A DNA stretch of 64,000 nt from an uncultured Eubacteriales bacterium. Lineage in GTDB: Bacteria; Bacillota; Clostridia; Oscillospirales; Oscillospiraceae. This document shows positions 49,204 to 59,499 of this stretch, piece by piece. The position numbers and the translations under genes were made by a program. The stretch covers positions 1 to 64,000 of the forward strand of contig UREY01000008.1 of assembly GCA_900546915.1 (NCBI GenBank). The letters are read 5' to 3'. The notes under the pieces were generated by a model, which saw only the letters and a program-made list of their open reading frames with translations, ran no database searches and was not told the origin of the DNA. Position 1 is the first letter of the stretch, and each line of letters opens with the position of its first letter.

Positions 49204-51180
49204 GTGAATAAAAAGCTGGGACGGCTGGCGGACCCCACCATGGGGCTGTATTTTGGGGTGCTGGCGGCGTTTGCTGTGGTCTCTTTTTTGCTGGATCAGC
49301 CGATTTTGGCAGCCGCCGAGGCCGGGGCGGGAGGACTGCTGTTCCTTTTTTACCGGCTGCGGAAAAACCACCGGAGCAAGGAGCTGGCCGCATACATCCA
49401 GTCGACCACCAACACGCTGGAGTCGGCGTCCAAGGGGGAAATGCCGCTGCCCATGGCCCTGATTCGCCTGGTGGACGGAGAGATCGTCTGGTCCAACCAG
49501 CGGTTCAATCAGGTCAGCGGCATGAAGCAGACGCTGTTTGAGCAGAAGGTCTCGGCCGTCTTGCCCGCCTTCACCACAGACTGGCTGGCGGCGGGCAAGA
49601 CGGAGTGCCCCTACGACCTGACCCTGCGGCAGCGGCGCTACCGGGTTTACGGCAGCACCTTTCATGCCGGGGGCGCGGGCAGCACGCTGCTGGGGACCAT
49701 TTATCTGGCGGATCTGACGGAGCTGTACCAGGTGCGGGACGAATACATCCGGTCCCGGCCGGTGGTGTCCATTATCTTGGTGGATAACTACGACGAGCTC
49801 ACCAAAAACCTGACCGAGAGCGCCATTTCCACCCTGAACGCCGAGCTGAATGAGGTCATCACCCGCTGCACGGAGGGCTATCACGGCCTGCTCCGCCTGC
49901 TGGAGCGCAACCGGTTTTTGTTTGTGTTTGAGCTGCGGGATTTAAAACGCTCCATAGAGAGCAAATTTCCTCTGCTGGAGGAGATCCGCCGGGTGGTCAG
50001 CCCCACCGGGGTGGCGGCTACCATCTCTCTGGGCATCGGCCGGGACGGCGCCAGCTTTGAAGAGAGCTATAATTTCGCCGCCCTCAGCATGGAGATGGCC
50101 CTGTCCCGGGGCGGCGACCAGGCGGTGATCAAGGACCGGTACAACTTCTCCTTTTACGGGGGCCGCACCAAGGAGACGGATCACCGCTCCAAGGTTCGCT
50201 CCCGGGTGACGGCCAATTCCCTGTCGGAGCTGATTGCCCAGTGCAGCCAGATTTTTGTCATGGGCCACAAAAACGCGGATTTGGACGCCGTGGGCGCGGC
50301 GGTGGGCATTTGCTGCCTGTGCCGGAAAAAGGGGAAGAAGGCCAAAATCGTCCTGGATCTGGAACAGAACGCGGCGGAAAAGCTCCTGGAGCAGCTGACG
50401 GCCACGCCGGAGTATGCCGATGCCTTCCTCTCCGGTCAGGATGCGCTGCTCCTGGCCGACGCCAAGAGCCTTTTGATCGTGGTGGATACCAACCGGCCGG
50501 ATCAGGTGGAGTGTAAGCCGCTGTTGGACGCCATTTCCAAGGTCTGCGTGGTGGATCACCACCGAAGAGCCGCGGATTATATCAATCCGGTGGTGGTCAA
50601 CCTCCACGAGCCCTACGCCTCCTCCGCCTCGGAGCTGGTGACGGAGCTGCTGCAGTATGCCGTGGAGGGGGCGGAGATTTTGCCCATGGAGGCCAGGGCG
50701 CTGCTGGCGGGCATTGTCCTGGACACCAAGAACTTCAACGTCCGCACAGGAGAGCGCACCTTTGAGGCGGCCGCCTTCCTCCGCCGGTTGGGAGCCGACA
50801 CGGTGGAGGTGAAAAAGCTGCTGCAAAACGATTTCCAGGCCACGTTGGCCCGGTATCAGATCATCAAGTCCGCCCGGCTCTACCGGGAACAGATTGCCAT
50901 CGCGGCGCTGAACGCCGGCACCAGCCGCCCCATTGCCGCCCAGGCGGCGGATGAATTGCTGAACATCCAGGGCATCCTGACCTCCTTTGTGCTGTATCCC
51001 AGCGACGGCCGGGTGATCATCTCCGCCCGGTCCATTGGAGAGGCGAACGTCCAGGTGATTCTGGAGCCTCTGGGCGGCGGCGGAAACGCCGCGACGGCCG
51101 GGGCCCAGATCCCCAATTGCGATGTGAAGACGGCGGTGGACCGGCTGGTTGCTTCCATTGATCAGTACTATGAAAATTAA
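49204..51180 (+). CDS. gdpP: Cyclic-di-AMP phosphodiesterase GdpP
   Basis: This 658-residue membrane protein hydrolyses c-di-AMP. It has two N-terminal membrane helices (about 12-50), a PAS-like domain (about 65-150), a degenerate GGDEF domain (about 170-300) and a DHH/DHHA1 phosphodiesterase. Motifs GHKNADLDAVG (near 353) and VVDHHRRA (near 449) hold the metal ligands. The GTG at 49204 is 7 bases after AGGAGG. The gdpP-rplI-dnaB order is conserved in many Firmicutes. Confidence 0.93.
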   Translation: MNKKLGRLADPTMGLYFGVLAAFAVVSFLLDQPILAAAEAGAGGLLFLFYRLRKNHRSKELAAYIQSTTNTLESASKGEMPLPMALIRLVDGEIVWSNQRFNQVSGMKQTLFEQKVSAVLPAFTTDWLAAGKTECPYDLTLRQRRYRVYGSTFHAGGAGSTLLGTIYLADLTELYQVRDEYIRSRPVVSIILVDNYDELTKNLTESAISTLNAELNEVITRCTEGYHGLLRLLERNRFLFVFELRDLKRSIESKFPLLEEIRRVVSPTGVAATISLGIGRDGASFEESYNFAALSMEMALSRGGDQAVIKDRYNFSFYGGRTKETDHRSKVRSRVTANSLSELIAQCSQIFVMGHKNADLDAVGAAVGICCLCRKKGKKAKIVLDLEQNAAEKLLEQLTATPEYADAFLSGQDALLLADAKSLLIVVDTNRPDQVECKPLLDAISKVCVVDHHRRAADYINPVVVNLHEPYASSASELVTELLQYAVEGAEILPMEARALLAGIVLDTKNFNVRTGERTFEAAAFLRRLGADTVEVKKLLQNDFQATLARYQIIKSARLYREQIAIAALNAGTSRPIAAQAADELLNIQGILTSFVLYPSDGRVIISARSIGEANVQVILEPLGGGGNAATAGAQIPNCDVKTAVDRLVASIDQYYEN

Positions 51181-51270
51181 GACGGCTGCCGCGCCGGAAG
51201 TACGGGGCGCCCGCGGCGCGCTTTGCAGGACGCCCGGGGCCGCTGGAAACAGGAAAGGAGTTATCATATC

Positions 51271-51717
51271 ATGAAGGTTATTTTGCTGCAGGATGTCCGG
51301 GGAAAAGGGAAGAAGGGGCAGATGCTGGAGGTTTCGGACGGCTATGCCCGGAACTATATGCTGCCCAGAAAGATCGCCATGGAGGCGACGCCGGACGCCG
51401 TCAACACCATGCGGATGAACGACAAGGCCGCCCAGGAGCGCCAAAGCCGGGAGCGGGCGGAGGCGATGGAGCTGTCCAAACGGCTGAAGGCCATGACGCT
51501 GACGGTTTTTGCCAAGGGCGGCGGAGCGGGGCGGCTGTTCGGCTCCGTGACCAACCAGGAAATTGCAGATGCGCTGCAGAGCCAAGGGATCTCCCTGGAC
51601 AAGCGGAAGATTGTCATCGAGGAACCCATTAAGACCATCGGCACCTATACCGTCCGCTGCAAGCTGGGCTATGAGATTACGGCGGAGCTCACGGTGCAGA
51701 TTCAAGAAAAGAGCTGA
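51271..51717 (+). CDS. rplI: Ribosomal protein bL9
   Basis: This 148-residue large-subunit protein has the L9 N-terminal signature ([16 protein letters not shown], then [16 protein letters not shown]), a central helix, and the C-terminal domain beginning [14 protein letters not shown]. It stabilises the L1 stalk region and helps maintain reading frame. The ATG at 51271 lies 10 bases after AAAGGAG. Confidence 0.97.
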   Translation: MKVILLQDVRGKGKKGQMLEVSDGYARNYMLPRKIAMEATPDAVNTMRMNDKAAQERQSRERAEAMELSKRLKAMTLTVFAKGGGAGRLFGSVTNQEIADALQSQGISLDKRKIVIEEPIKTIGTYTVRCKLGYEITAELTVQIQEKS

Positions 51718-51748
51718 GATTTCCGGCGTCTGAAGGGAGGAAACGGCC

Positions 51749-53092
51749 ATGGCAGAGGCAGAGGAATTATGGAGCCGACAGGCGCCGCACTCCCTGGAGG
51801 CGGAGCAATCGGTTTTGGGCGCTATGCTGATCGACAGCCGCTGTGTGCCGGATGTGATCGGCCTGCTGAAACCGGAGGACTTTTATCTCCAGCAGAACCG
51901 GGAGATCTACGAGACGATTTACACCATGTTCCACTTCTCCCAGGTGATCGACCCGGTGACGGTGCTGGACAAGATGCAGGAGCGAGGGGTGTGGCAGGAG
52001 ACCTCCACGGAGTATATCAAGCAGCTCATGGAAATCACCCCCACCTCGGCCAACGCGGCCCGGTACGCCGCCATTGTCCGGGACAAGGCCCTGCTGCGTG
52101 CCCTGGCCACGGCCGCTTCGGAGATTTCCGAGACCGTCTATGAGGGAGTCGGCACGCCCTCGGAGATTCTGGAGTCGGCGGAGCGGAAGATTTACGCCTT
52201 GCGCAAGGGCGAGCGGGGCGAGAGCCTGGAGCCCATCGGCCTGGTGCTGCACAAGGTGTTCGACCGCCTCACGGAGCTGGCCCAGTCCGACAGCGAGATC
52301 CCGGGGCTTTCCACGGGCCTGGTGGACCTGGACCGGAAGATCAACGGACTCAACCGGTCGGATTTGCTCCTCATTGCCGCCCGGCCCGCCATGGGGAAGA
52401 CCTCCTTCGCTTTGAATATCGCCCTGCACGTGGCCAAAAAGTACCGGCAGACCGTGGCGTTTTTCTCTCTGGAGATGTCCCGGGAGCAGCTGGCCATGCG
52501 GCTGCTGTCCGGCGAGAGCTTTGTGGACAGCCAGAAAATGGCCACGGGCAAGCTCTCCGATGAGGAGTGGACCAAGCTGGCGGTGGCCTCCGCCGCGCTG
52601 AGCCAGACGGACATCCGGGTGGACGACAATCCGTCGATTACGGTGGCGGAGATGAACGCCAAGTGCCGCCGGTTGGACAACCTGGGCCTGGTGCTCATCG
52701 ACTACCTGCAGCTGATGACGGGGTCCGGCTACGGCCGCCCCGGAGAGAACCGGGTTACGGTGGTCTCCGAGATTTCCCGGGCGCTGAAAATCATGGCCAA
52801 GGAGCTCAATGTGCCGGTGATTTGCCTGAGCCAGCTCTCCCGCGCCAACGAGAGCCGACAGGACAAGCGGCCCATTCTCTCGGACCTGCGGGAGTCCGGC
52901 GCCATCGAGCAGGATGCAGACGAGGTGCTGTTTCTGTACCGGGACGACTATTACAATGAAAATTCCGAGGAGAAGAACGTGGCGGAGTGCATCGTTTCCA
53001 AAAACCGCCACGGAGAAACCGGCACGGTCAAGCTCCAGTGGCTGCCTCAGTACACCACCTTTGCCGACCGGGAGTGGAGGCATACCCCGTGA
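51749..53092 (+). CDS. dnaB: Replicative DNA helicase DnaB
   Basis: This 447-residue hexameric helicase unwinds DNA at the replication fork. The N-terminal domain (about 10-110; [15 protein letters not shown]) is linked to a RecA-like motor with Walker [11 protein letters not shown] (about 210), Walker B (VLIDYLQLM) and [14 protein letters not shown] precedes the ATG. It sits 31 bases after rplI. Confidence 0.97.
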   Translation: MAEAEELWSRQAPHSLEAEQSVLGAMLIDSRCVPDVIGLLKPEDFYLQQNREIYETIYTMFHFSQVIDPVTVLDKMQERGVWQETSTEYIKQLMEITPTSANAARYAAIVRDKALLRALATAASEISETVYEGVGTPSEILESAERKIYALRKGERGESLEPIGLVLHKVFDRLTELAQSDSEIPGLSTGLVDLDRKINGLNRSDLLLIAARPAMGKTSFALNIALHVAKKYRQTVAFFSLEMSREQLAMRLLSGESFVDSQKMATGKLSDEEWTKLAVASAALSQTDIRVDDNPSITVAEMNAKCRRLDNLGLVLIDYLQLMTGSGYGRPGENRVTVVSEISRALKIMAKELNVPVICLSQLSRANESRQDKRPILSDLRESGAIEQDADEVLFLYRDDYYNENSEEKNVAECIVSKNRHGETGTVKLQWLPQYTTFADREWRHTP

Positions 53093-53137
53093 GGGCTGCC
53101 GGTATGGGGCTGCGGCCCTTTGCGGGGAGGGCTTGCT

Positions 53138-54469
53138 ATGACGTTTGAACATCGCGTGTTATCCTTTTGCCGGGAACAGGGCCTTCTGGAGCGGGGCAGC
53201 CGGGTGATTTGCGCGGTCTCCGGGGGGGCGGATTCCATGGCCCTGGTGTGGTGCCTGTATTTGCTGCGGGAGCCTCTGGAGCTTACCATTTCCGCCGCCC
53301 ATTTCAACCACGGGCTGCGGGGCGGGGAATCCGACCGGGACGAGGAATTCGTCCGCCGGTTTTGCGCCGACTACGGGATTGGCCTGACGGTGGGCCGCGG
53401 ACAAATCCGGGCGCAGGGCCGGGGACTGGAGGATGCCGCCCGCCGGGCCAGGTACGCTTTTTTGGAGGGCCTGGAGCCTGGGGCCCGGATTGCCACCGCC
53501 CACACGGCGGACGATAACGCGGAGACGGTGCTGCTCCATCTTTTGCGCGGCGCCGGACTCCGGGGCCTGGGCGGCATCGCCCCCAGCCGGGGCCGGGTGA
53601 TCCGGCCCATGCTGTCGGTCACCCGCCGGGAGGTGGAGGAGTTCTTGGCCCGGTGGAGCGTGCCCCATGTGGAGGACAGCACCAACGGGCGGCCGGACTT
53701 TTTGCGCAACCGGATCCGGAGCGAGGTTGTGCCGGTTTTGCGCCGGGAGAATCCCCAGTTTGTCCAAAACTGCAGCCGGATGGCGCTGACCCTGCGGCAG
53801 GACCAGGCGCTGCTGGACGGGATGACTCTGGACGCCCTGGCGTCGCTTCGGGACGAAGAAGGGCTGGACTGCCCGGGGCTTTCGGCCCTGCCGCCCGGGC
53901 TGCGCAGCCGGGTTCTGGCGGAGTTTTTGCAGGAATGCGGCGTGCCGGAGCCGGAGTCGGTCCACCTGCGCCGGGCCGAGGCCTTGGCCCGCTCCCGCCG
54001 CCCGGCCGCCTGGGCCTCCTTTCCCGGGGGGGTCTGCTTGGGGCGGCGGTATGAGAAGCTGGCGCCCATGAAGCCGGAACCGGCCCTTCGGGAGACGGCG
54101 CTGGCGGTTCCCGGGGTCACGCGGACTGCGGACTGGGAGATCCGCTGCAGGCTGCTGCCGGAGGGAGAAAAAATTCAAAATACACCGTTCACATTTGCGG
54201 TTGCCTGTGATACAATTACAAAATCTACCTTGGTGCTCCGGTCTCGCCGGGCCGGGGACTCCCTCCGCCTGCCCGCCGGGCATCGGAGCCTGCGCCGCCT
54301 GCTGATGGACCGGAAGGTCCCGGCGCAGCTCCGGGACGCCGTGCCGGTGGTGGCCGACGGCGCGCAGGTCCTGGCGGTGGGCGGCATCGGCGTCAATTTG
54401 GATTTTGCCGCCCCCGCCGGGGGACCGGCGTGGGAAATCAGCCTGACTAATTTAAAGAGAAAGAGGTAA
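53138..54469 (+). CDS. tilS: tRNA(Ile)-lysidine synthetase TilS
   Basis: This 443-residue enzyme attaches lysine to C34 of the AUA-reading tRNA-Ile. It has the PP-loop SGGADSMAL (28-36), HFNHGLRG and HTADDNAETVLLHLLRG, and a C-terminal domain ending with LLMDRKVP. The ATG at 53138 is about 7 bases after GGGGAGGG; an in-frame start six codons upstream has no site. tilS-hpt-ftsH is a classic Firmicutes cluster. Confidence 0.95.
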   Translation: MTFEHRVLSFCREQGLLERGSRVICAVSGGADSMALVWCLYLLREPLELTISAAHFNHGLRGGESDRDEEFVRRFCADYGIGLTVGRGQIRAQGRGLEDAARRARYAFLEGLEPGARIATAHTADDNAETVLLHLLRGAGLRGLGGIAPSRGRVIRPMLSVTRREVEEFLARWSVPHVEDSTNGRPDFLRNRIRSEVVPVLRRENPQFVQNCSRMALTLRQDQALLDGMTLDALASLRDEEGLDCPGLSALPPGLRSRVLAEFLQECGVPEPESVHLRRAEALARSRRPAAWASFPGGVCLGRRYEKLAPMKPEPALRETALAVPGVTRTADWEIRCRLLPEGEKIQNTPFTFAVACDTITKSTLVLRSRRAGDSLRLPAGHRSLRRLLMDRKVPAQLRDAVPVVADGAQVLAVGGIGVNLDFAAPAGGPAWEISLTNLKRKR

Positions 54470-54475
54470 TCCGCT

Positions 54476-55015
54476 ATGCACAGTGCCATAGAGCGCATTC
54501 TCCTGTCCGAGGACCAGATCAAGGCCCGCATTGCTGAGCTGGGCCGGGAGCTGACGGCCGATTACGCCGGGAAAAACCCCATTTTCATCGGCGTGCTCAA
54601 GGGCGTCGTGATGTTTTTTGCCGACATGATCCGGGCGATCCCCCTGGATTGCCAGATTGACTTTATGGCCGTGTCCTCCTATGGCGGCGGGACGCAGTCC
54701 TCCGGGAAAATCCGGATTCAAAAGGACATTTCCGTCGACCTGGCGGGGCGGCATGTGGTGATTCTGGAGGACATTCTGGACTCCGGCCTGACCCTGAGCC
54801 ATACGGCGGCGTATTTGAAGACCAAGGGCCCCGCCTCCCTGAAGATCTGCACTCTGCTGGATAAGCCGGACCGGCGGAAGGCGGAGGTGCAGGCGGATTA
54901 TGTCGGCTTCACCATACCCAACCTGTTTGTGGTGGGCTATGGCCTGGATTTTGATGAAAACTACCGGAATCTGCCCTATGTGGGCGTTTTGAAGCCGGAA
55001 GCATACATGAAATAA
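54476..55015 (+). CDS. hpt: Hypoxanthine phosphoribosyltransferase
   Basis: This 179-residue purine-salvage enzyme converts hypoxanthine or guanine plus PRPP to IMP or GMP. The PRPP-binding motif VVILEDILDSGLTL and the preceding MAVSSYGGGT loop are intact. It lies 6 bases after tilS and 18 bases before ftsH. Confidence 0.96.
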   Translation: MHSAIERILLSEDQIKARIAELGRELTADYAGKNPIFIGVLKGVVMFFADMIRAIPLDCQIDFMAVSSYGGGTQSSGKIRIQKDISVDLAGRHVVILEDILDSGLTLSHTAAYLKTKGPASLKICTLLDKPDRRKAEVQADYVGFTIPNLFVVGYGLDFDENYRNLPYVGVLKPEAYMK

Positions 55016-55033
55016 TCAAAGGAGACTACCTCA

Positions 55034-56893
55034 TTGAACGAAAAACGAACCCCTGGCTTTGTGCCCGTCTTAATTCTGGTGGTGCTGGTTCTGGTTTTGG
55101 GGAGCTGGCTGATGCGGGCTTTGCGCCCTGTGGGCCTGCCCTATTCCCAGGTATTGGAGCAGTTTGAGCAGGAGAATGTCCGCAGCTTCTTGGTAAAAGA
55201 CGGCGTTTTACAGCTGGAGCTTTACCGTCCCTTATACGGGGAGTCCAGCGCGATTGCCTATTTAGACGACACCGACGCCTTCCGCCGGGACACGGCGGAG
55301 CTGGTGGACCTGCAAGCCCAAAGCGGCGTGCTGGTGGAATATGATTTTCAACCGGATACCCAGGCGGGCATTCTGGAAAAGGCCGCGCCCTATTTTCTGG
55401 CCGGTCTGCTCCTGCTTGTGATCTGGGTGGTGCTCAGCTCCAGAGCCGGGGCCGGGAACGGCCTGTCCGGCTTTACCAAGGCCCGGGTGCATCTGGGCGC
55501 GGCGGGAAAACCGGTCACGTTCCGGGACGTGGCGGGCGCCGACGAAGAGAAGGCGGAGCTGCAGGAAATTGTGGACTTCCTCCGGGACCCCGGTCAATTC
55601 GACCGGATGGGCGCCAAGGTGCCCAAGGGCGTCCTGCTGATCGGCCCGCCGGGTACGGGCAAAACCCTTTTGGCCCGGGCGGTGGCCGGAGAGGCCGGGG
55701 TCACCTTCCTGTCCATCTCCGGTTCCGATTTCATGGAGCTGTATGTGGGCGTAGGCGCCAGCCGGGTCAGAGACCTGTTCGACCAGGCGAAGAAAATGGC
55801 CCCGTCCATTATTTTCATCGATGAGATCGACGCGGTGGGCCGCCAGAGAGGGGCCGGCTTGGGCGGAGGCCACGACGAGCGGGAGCAGACCCTCAACCAG
55901 CTGCTGGTGGAGATGGACGGCTTCCGGAAAAATGAAGGCGTCATTGTCATGGCGGCCACCAACCGGCAGGACATTCTGGACCCGGCGCTCCTGCGCCCGG
56001 GCCGGTTTGACCGGCAGATCTATGTGGGCGCGCCGGACGCCCAGGGGCGGCAGGACATTCTCAAAATCCACGCCCGGGACAAACGGCTGGACGGCGGGGT
56101 GGACCTGCGCTCCGTCGCGCTGGCTACCGCCGGGTTTACCGGCGCGGATCTGGAGAATCTGCTGAATGAGGCGGCGATTCTGGCGGTCCGGGCCAAGCAA
56201 CCGGCGATCACCATGGGGCATTTGAACGAGGCCATGATGAAGATCATCGCAGGTCCCCAGAAGAGAAGCCGGAAGCAGCTGGCCCGGGACCTTCGGATTA
56301 CCGCCGTCCACGAGGCGGGGCATGCCGTGGCGATGTATTTCCTGCCCAATCACGACCCCGTGCATCAGATCACCATCATTCCCCGGGGCCGGGCCGCCGG
56401 TATGACCGTCAGCCTGCCGGAGGAGGAATCCAGTCACCTGACCCGCAATGAGATGTATGAGGACATTGTGGCCGGTCTGGGCGGCCGGGTGGCGGAGGCG
56501 CTGTTCTGCCAGGATATCTCCACAGGCGCTTCCCATGACATTCGCCGGGTGACGCAGCTGGCCCGGGACATGGTGGCCAAGTACGGGATGAGCGAAAAGA
56601 TCGGACCCATTGCCTACGCCGGTGACGAGGAGGTTTTCCTCGGCCGGGACTTTGAGAAGACCAAGTCCTACTCCGAGCAAGTGGCGGGCCTGTTGGACGG
56701 AGAGGTGAGAGCCATCATCGACCGGGCTTACAACCAGTGCGCCAAGCTCTTGCAGGAGAACCGGGAAAAGCTCCTGCAGGTGGCGGACTTCCTGCTGGCC
56801 CATGAGACGATGTCGGGCGCCCAGTTCAAAGCCTGTATGGAAGGGCGGGAAATCGACCCGGACGACCGGGGCTCCCTGTTTGAGCCGGTGTAA
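55034..56893 (+). CDS. ftsH: ATP-dependent membrane zinc protease FtsH
   Basis: This 619-residue protease degrades membrane and cytosolic proteins. It has two membrane helices (about 8-28 and 115-136) around a small external domain. An AAA module has Walker A GPPGTGKT (about 203-210), Walker [10 protein letters not shown], and the second region of homology. The peptidase has zinc motif HEAGH (about 426-430). It starts with TTG, 9 bases after GGAG. The last gene of the gdpP operon, it is followed by a terminator. Confidence 0.96.
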   Translation: MNEKRTPGFVPVLILVVLVLVLGSWLMRALRPVGLPYSQVLEQFEQENVRSFLVKDGVLQLELYRPLYGESSAIAYLDDTDAFRRDTAELVDLQAQSGVLVEYDFQPDTQAGILEKAAPYFLAGLLLLVIWVVLSSRAGAGNGLSGFTKARVHLGAAGKPVTFRDVAGADEEKAELQEIVDFLRDPGQFDRMGAKVPKGVLLIGPPGTGKTLLARAVAGEAGVTFLSISGSDFMELYVGVGASRVRDLFDQAKKMAPSIIFIDEIDAVGRQRGAGLGGGHDEREQTLNQLLVEMDGFRKNEGVIVMAATNRQDILDPALLRPGRFDRQIYVGAPDAQGRQDILKIHARDKRLDGGVDLRSVALATAGFTGADLENLLNEAAILAVRAKQPAITMGHLNEAMMKIIAGPQKRSRKQLARDLRITAVHEAGHAVAMYFLPNHDPVHQITIIPRGRAAGMTVSLPEEESSHLTRNEMYEDIVAGLGGRVAEALFCQDISTGASHDIRRVTQLARDMVAKYGMSEKIGPIAYAGDEEVFLGRDFEKTKSYSEQVAGLLDGEVRAIIDRAYNQCAKLLQENREKLLQVADFLLAHETMSGAQFKACMEGREIDPDDRGSLFEPV

Positions 56894-56906
56894 AAACTCC
56901 CAAAAT

Positions 56907-56955
56907 CCCACAGCGTGGCGCCAAGCGATCCGGGTCTGCCGTGCTGTGGGTTTTT
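56907..56955 (+). terminator. Terminator after ftsH
   Basis: An 8-bp stem (56907-56914 with 56943-56950) is followed by five T residues, ending the gdpP-ftsH operon. Confidence 0.75.
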
Positions 56956-57025
56956 GCACCGGCGCCGGGCGGCGGCGTGCCCTTGGCCCGGGCGGGCGTT
57001 TGACTTTTGCGGAAAGGGGAATGCC

Positions 57026-57796
57026 GTGAAATACGGAAAGGCTTTTTTCGGCAGCAAATGGCCCTGCTTGCTCCTGACGGCGGCTGTGGGGCTGATGTTC
57101 TGGTTTTTCTGGCCTGCTTACCGGTATACGGCGCTGATTTTTTGGGCGGTTGCAGGCACGGTTGGGGTTTACGACCTGCTGGCGCTTCTGAGCCGACGGC
57201 ATCCCCGCTTGGCAGGCCGCCTCCGCCGGATGACCACCGCCTGCCTCTGCCTGGTCCTGTCGGCCATGGCTGTGACGGAGGGGTGGATTCTCTCCGGATT
57301 TCGGGGCGCGGAGGATCCGGCTTGCGCCTATGTGGTGGTCCTGGGGGCGGGGGTTCATGGGACGGAGCCCTCCCGCTCTCTCACCGAGCGGCTGGAGGCG
57401 GCGCTGGACTATCTCCGGACCTACCCGGAGGCCCAATGCATCGTCACCGGCGGGCAGGGCGGCGGAGAGAACATCACGGAGGCGCTGTGCATGTTTACCT
57501 GGCTGACGGACCGGGGAATCGAGCCGGAGCGCATCTGGCAGGAGCCCCGGGCCGAGTCCACCCGGGAGAATCTGCAATTTTCTCTGGCGCTGATTGAGGA
57601 GAAAACCGGCCGTCGGCCCCGGGAGATTGCGGTGGTCTCCAGCGAGTATCATTTGTTTCGCGCCTCCTGCATGGCCCGTTCTCAGGGGGTTTCCATGCTG
57701 GGGGTTCCCGCCGCCACCTATCCCCCGGCCCTGCGGGTTCATTACGCGTTCCGGGAGATTTTCGGCCTTTGGCTCTTCCTGCTGCTGGGCAGATAA
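57026..57796 (+). CDS. YdcF/ElyC-family membrane protein (DUF218)
   Basis: This 256-residue protein has two to three N-terminal membrane helices (about 10-90). An extracytoplasmic DUF218 domain follows, with motifs VVLGAGVHG, SLTERLEAALDYL, CIVTGGQGGGE, ESTRENLQFS and VVSSEYHLFRA. Members affect envelope polymer metabolism; the substrate is unknown. The GTG at 57026 is 6 bases after AAAGGGG. It precedes the M42 peptidase by 23 bases. Confidence 0.85.
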   Translation: MKYGKAFFGSKWPCLLLTAAVGLMFWFFWPAYRYTALIFWAVAGTVGVYDLLALLSRRHPRLAGRLRRMTTACLCLVLSAMAVTEGWILSGFRGAEDPACAYVVVLGAGVHGTEPSRSLTERLEAALDYLRTYPEAQCIVTGGQGGGENITEALCMFTWLTDRGIEPERIWQEPRAESTRENLQFSLALIEEKTGRRPREIAVVSSEYHLFRASCMARSQGVSMLGVPAATYPPALRVHYAFREIFGLWLFLLLGR

Positions 57797-57819
57797 ATTA
57801 TGAAAAAGGAGAACTTCAT

Positions 57820-58857
57820 ATGGACAGACAGTATGCAACCTATGCCGCGGAGCAGGCGGCGAAGCTTCTGGAGGTGGACAGCCCCACCGGCTTTACGGAC
57901 CGGGCTGCGGATTGGGTGCTGCAGGCCTTCCGGGACCTGGGCTTTTCGGCCCGGATGACCGGGAAGGGCGGCGTGCTGATCGATTTAGGCGGCCGGAACG
58001 CGGACGACGCCCTTTTGCTGGAGGCCCACGCCGATACCCTGGGCGCCATGGTGGCGGAGGTGAAAAGCACCGGCCGGTTGCGCATCACGCCCCTGGGGGG
58101 GCTGAACGCCAACAACGCCGAGACGGAAAACGTGCGGGTGTATACCCGGGACGGGAAGGTCCTGGAGGGGACCTGCCAGCTGTGCAACGCCTCCATCCAT
58201 GTAAACGGGGAATATGCCTCCACCAACCGGACCTTCGATACGGTGGAGGTTGTGCTGGACGACCAAGCGGACAGCGCCGAGGAGGCGGCGGCCCTGGGGG
58301 TCCAGGTGGGAGATGTGGTCTGCCTGGAGCCCCGGACCCGGATCACCCGGACCGGCTATATCAAAAGCCGCTTTTTGGACGACAAGCTGTCGGTGGGCAT
58401 TCTGCTGGGCCTGGCCAAATACCTGGCCGACGGGGGCGTTACGCCGGAGCGGCGGGTTTACATCCATGTGACCGTCTATGAGGAGGTGGGCCACGGCGGC
58501 TCCGCCTCGGTGCCGGAGGGAGTGACGGAGGTCATCTCGGTGGACATGGGCTGCGTGGGAGACGGGCTGCAGTGTACCGAGCGCCGGGCGTCCATCTGCG
58601 CCAAGGATTCCGGCGGCCCCTACTCCTACCAGGTGGTGGGCAAGCTGATCGAGGCGGCCAAGGCGGAGGGCGCCGATTACGCCGTGGATGTGTATCCCCG
58701 GTACGGCAGCGACGTGGAGGCGACCTTAAGCGCCGGCTACGACGTCCGGCACGGCCTCATCGGCCCCGGCGTGTACGCCTCCCACGGCTATGAGCGGAGC
58801 CACGTGGACGGGGTGTACAACACGTTGAAGGTGCTCAAGGGCTACCTGCACGTCTAG
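57820..58857 (+). CDS. M42-family metallo-aminopeptidase or endoglucanase-like peptidase
   Basis: This 345-residue protein has the M42 layout of a dinuclear-metal peptidase with an inserted dimerisation domain. Its motifs are LEAHADTLG, KSRFLDDKLSVG, YEEVGHGG, VDMGCVG and SHGYERSH. It likely trims cytoplasmic peptides as a large oligomer. The ATG at 57820 follows AAAGGAG by 8 bases; an earlier in-frame start lies inside the YdcF gene. Confidence 0.9.
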   Translation: MDRQYATYAAEQAAKLLEVDSPTGFTDRAADWVLQAFRDLGFSARMTGKGGVLIDLGGRNADDALLLEAHADTLGAMVAEVKSTGRLRITPLGGLNANNAETENVRVYTRDGKVLEGTCQLCNASIHVNGEYASTNRTFDTVEVVLDDQADSAEEAAALGVQVGDVVCLEPRTRITRTGYIKSRFLDDKLSVGILLGLAKYLADGGVTPERRVYIHVTVYEEVGHGGSASVPEGVTEVISVDMGCVGDGLQCTERRASICAKDSGGPYSYQVVGKLIEAAKAEGADYAVDVYPRYGSDVEATLSAGYDVRHGLIGPGVYASHGYERSHVDGVYNTLKVLKGYLHV

Positions 58858-58954
58858 CCTGCAGGCGGAGCGCCGTTTCCCTATGTTTTTTACAGGTCCG
58901 GTGGTATGGTATGGGGGACGAGCCTCTTTGCCGGACGGCTTCTGGAGGTGCGCA

Positions 58955-59437
58955 ATGGACGACGAGGCATTCATGAAATTGGCCCTGGAGCTGGCCGGAG
59001 AGGCGGCCCGGGCCGGAGAGGTCCCGGTGGGCTGCGTGATTACCCGGGACGGCCGGGTGGTGGGCCGGGGACGCAACCGGAGGGAAGGGGCCCGGAACGC
59101 GTTATGCCATGGGGAGCTGGAGGCCATCGACCAGGCCTGCAGAACGCTGGGCGGCTGGCGGCTTTGGCAGTGTACGCTGTACGTCACCCTGGAGCCCTGC
59201 CCCATGTGCGCCGGAGCCATTCTCAACGCGCGGATTCCCCGGGTGGTGTTCGGCGCGCGGGACCCCAAGGCCGGAGCCTGCGGCTCTGTGTGCGATTTAT
59301 TTTCGGAACCCTTCAACCATCACCCGGCCTGTACCGCCGGTGTGCTGGAGGAGCCCTGCGCCCAGATACTCCGGGACTTTTTCCGGAACCTGCGGGTCGA
59401 GCTTCCGAATCGAACAAAATGGAAAAGGCCGGAATAG
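58955..59437 (+). CDS. tadA: tRNA-specific adenosine deaminase TadA
   Basis: This 160-residue zinc enzyme converts A34 to inosine in tRNA-Arg. Zinc and catalytic motifs are HGE (His52, Glu54) and PCPMC (Cys82, Cys85). The middle residue of the first motif is Gly53 where Ala is usual. VPVGCVI and the NHHP stretch also fit. The ATG at 58955 is 6 bases after GGAGG. A perfect hairpin with T run follows the stop. Confidence 0.92.
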   Translation: MDDEAFMKLALELAGEAARAGEVPVGCVITRDGRVVGRGRNRREGARNALCHGELEAIDQACRTLGGWRLWQCTLYVTLEPCPMCAGAILNARIPRVVFGARDPKAGACGSVCDLFSEPFNHHPACTAGVLEEPCAQILRDFFRNLRVELPNRTKWKRPE

Positions 59438-59440
59438 AAA

Positions 59441-59477
59441 AAGAGGCTGCTGCAAAGGAATTTGCAGCAGCCCTTTT
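59441..59477 (+). terminator. Terminator of tadA, directly upstream of spoIIP
   Basis: A perfect 12-bp stem (59445-59456 with 59461-59472) with loop GGAA is followed by four T residues. It sits only 23 bases before the spoIIP start, so any spoIIP transcript from upstream must pass it. Confidence 0.75.
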
Positions 59478-59499
59478 CGACACAGGAGGGAGAGCGCCT

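Noticed and set aside
55262..57838. An 858-codon minus-strand open frame across ftsH and the YdcF gene
   Set aside because: It is antisense to two well-supported genes, has no ribosome site and no recognisable domain.
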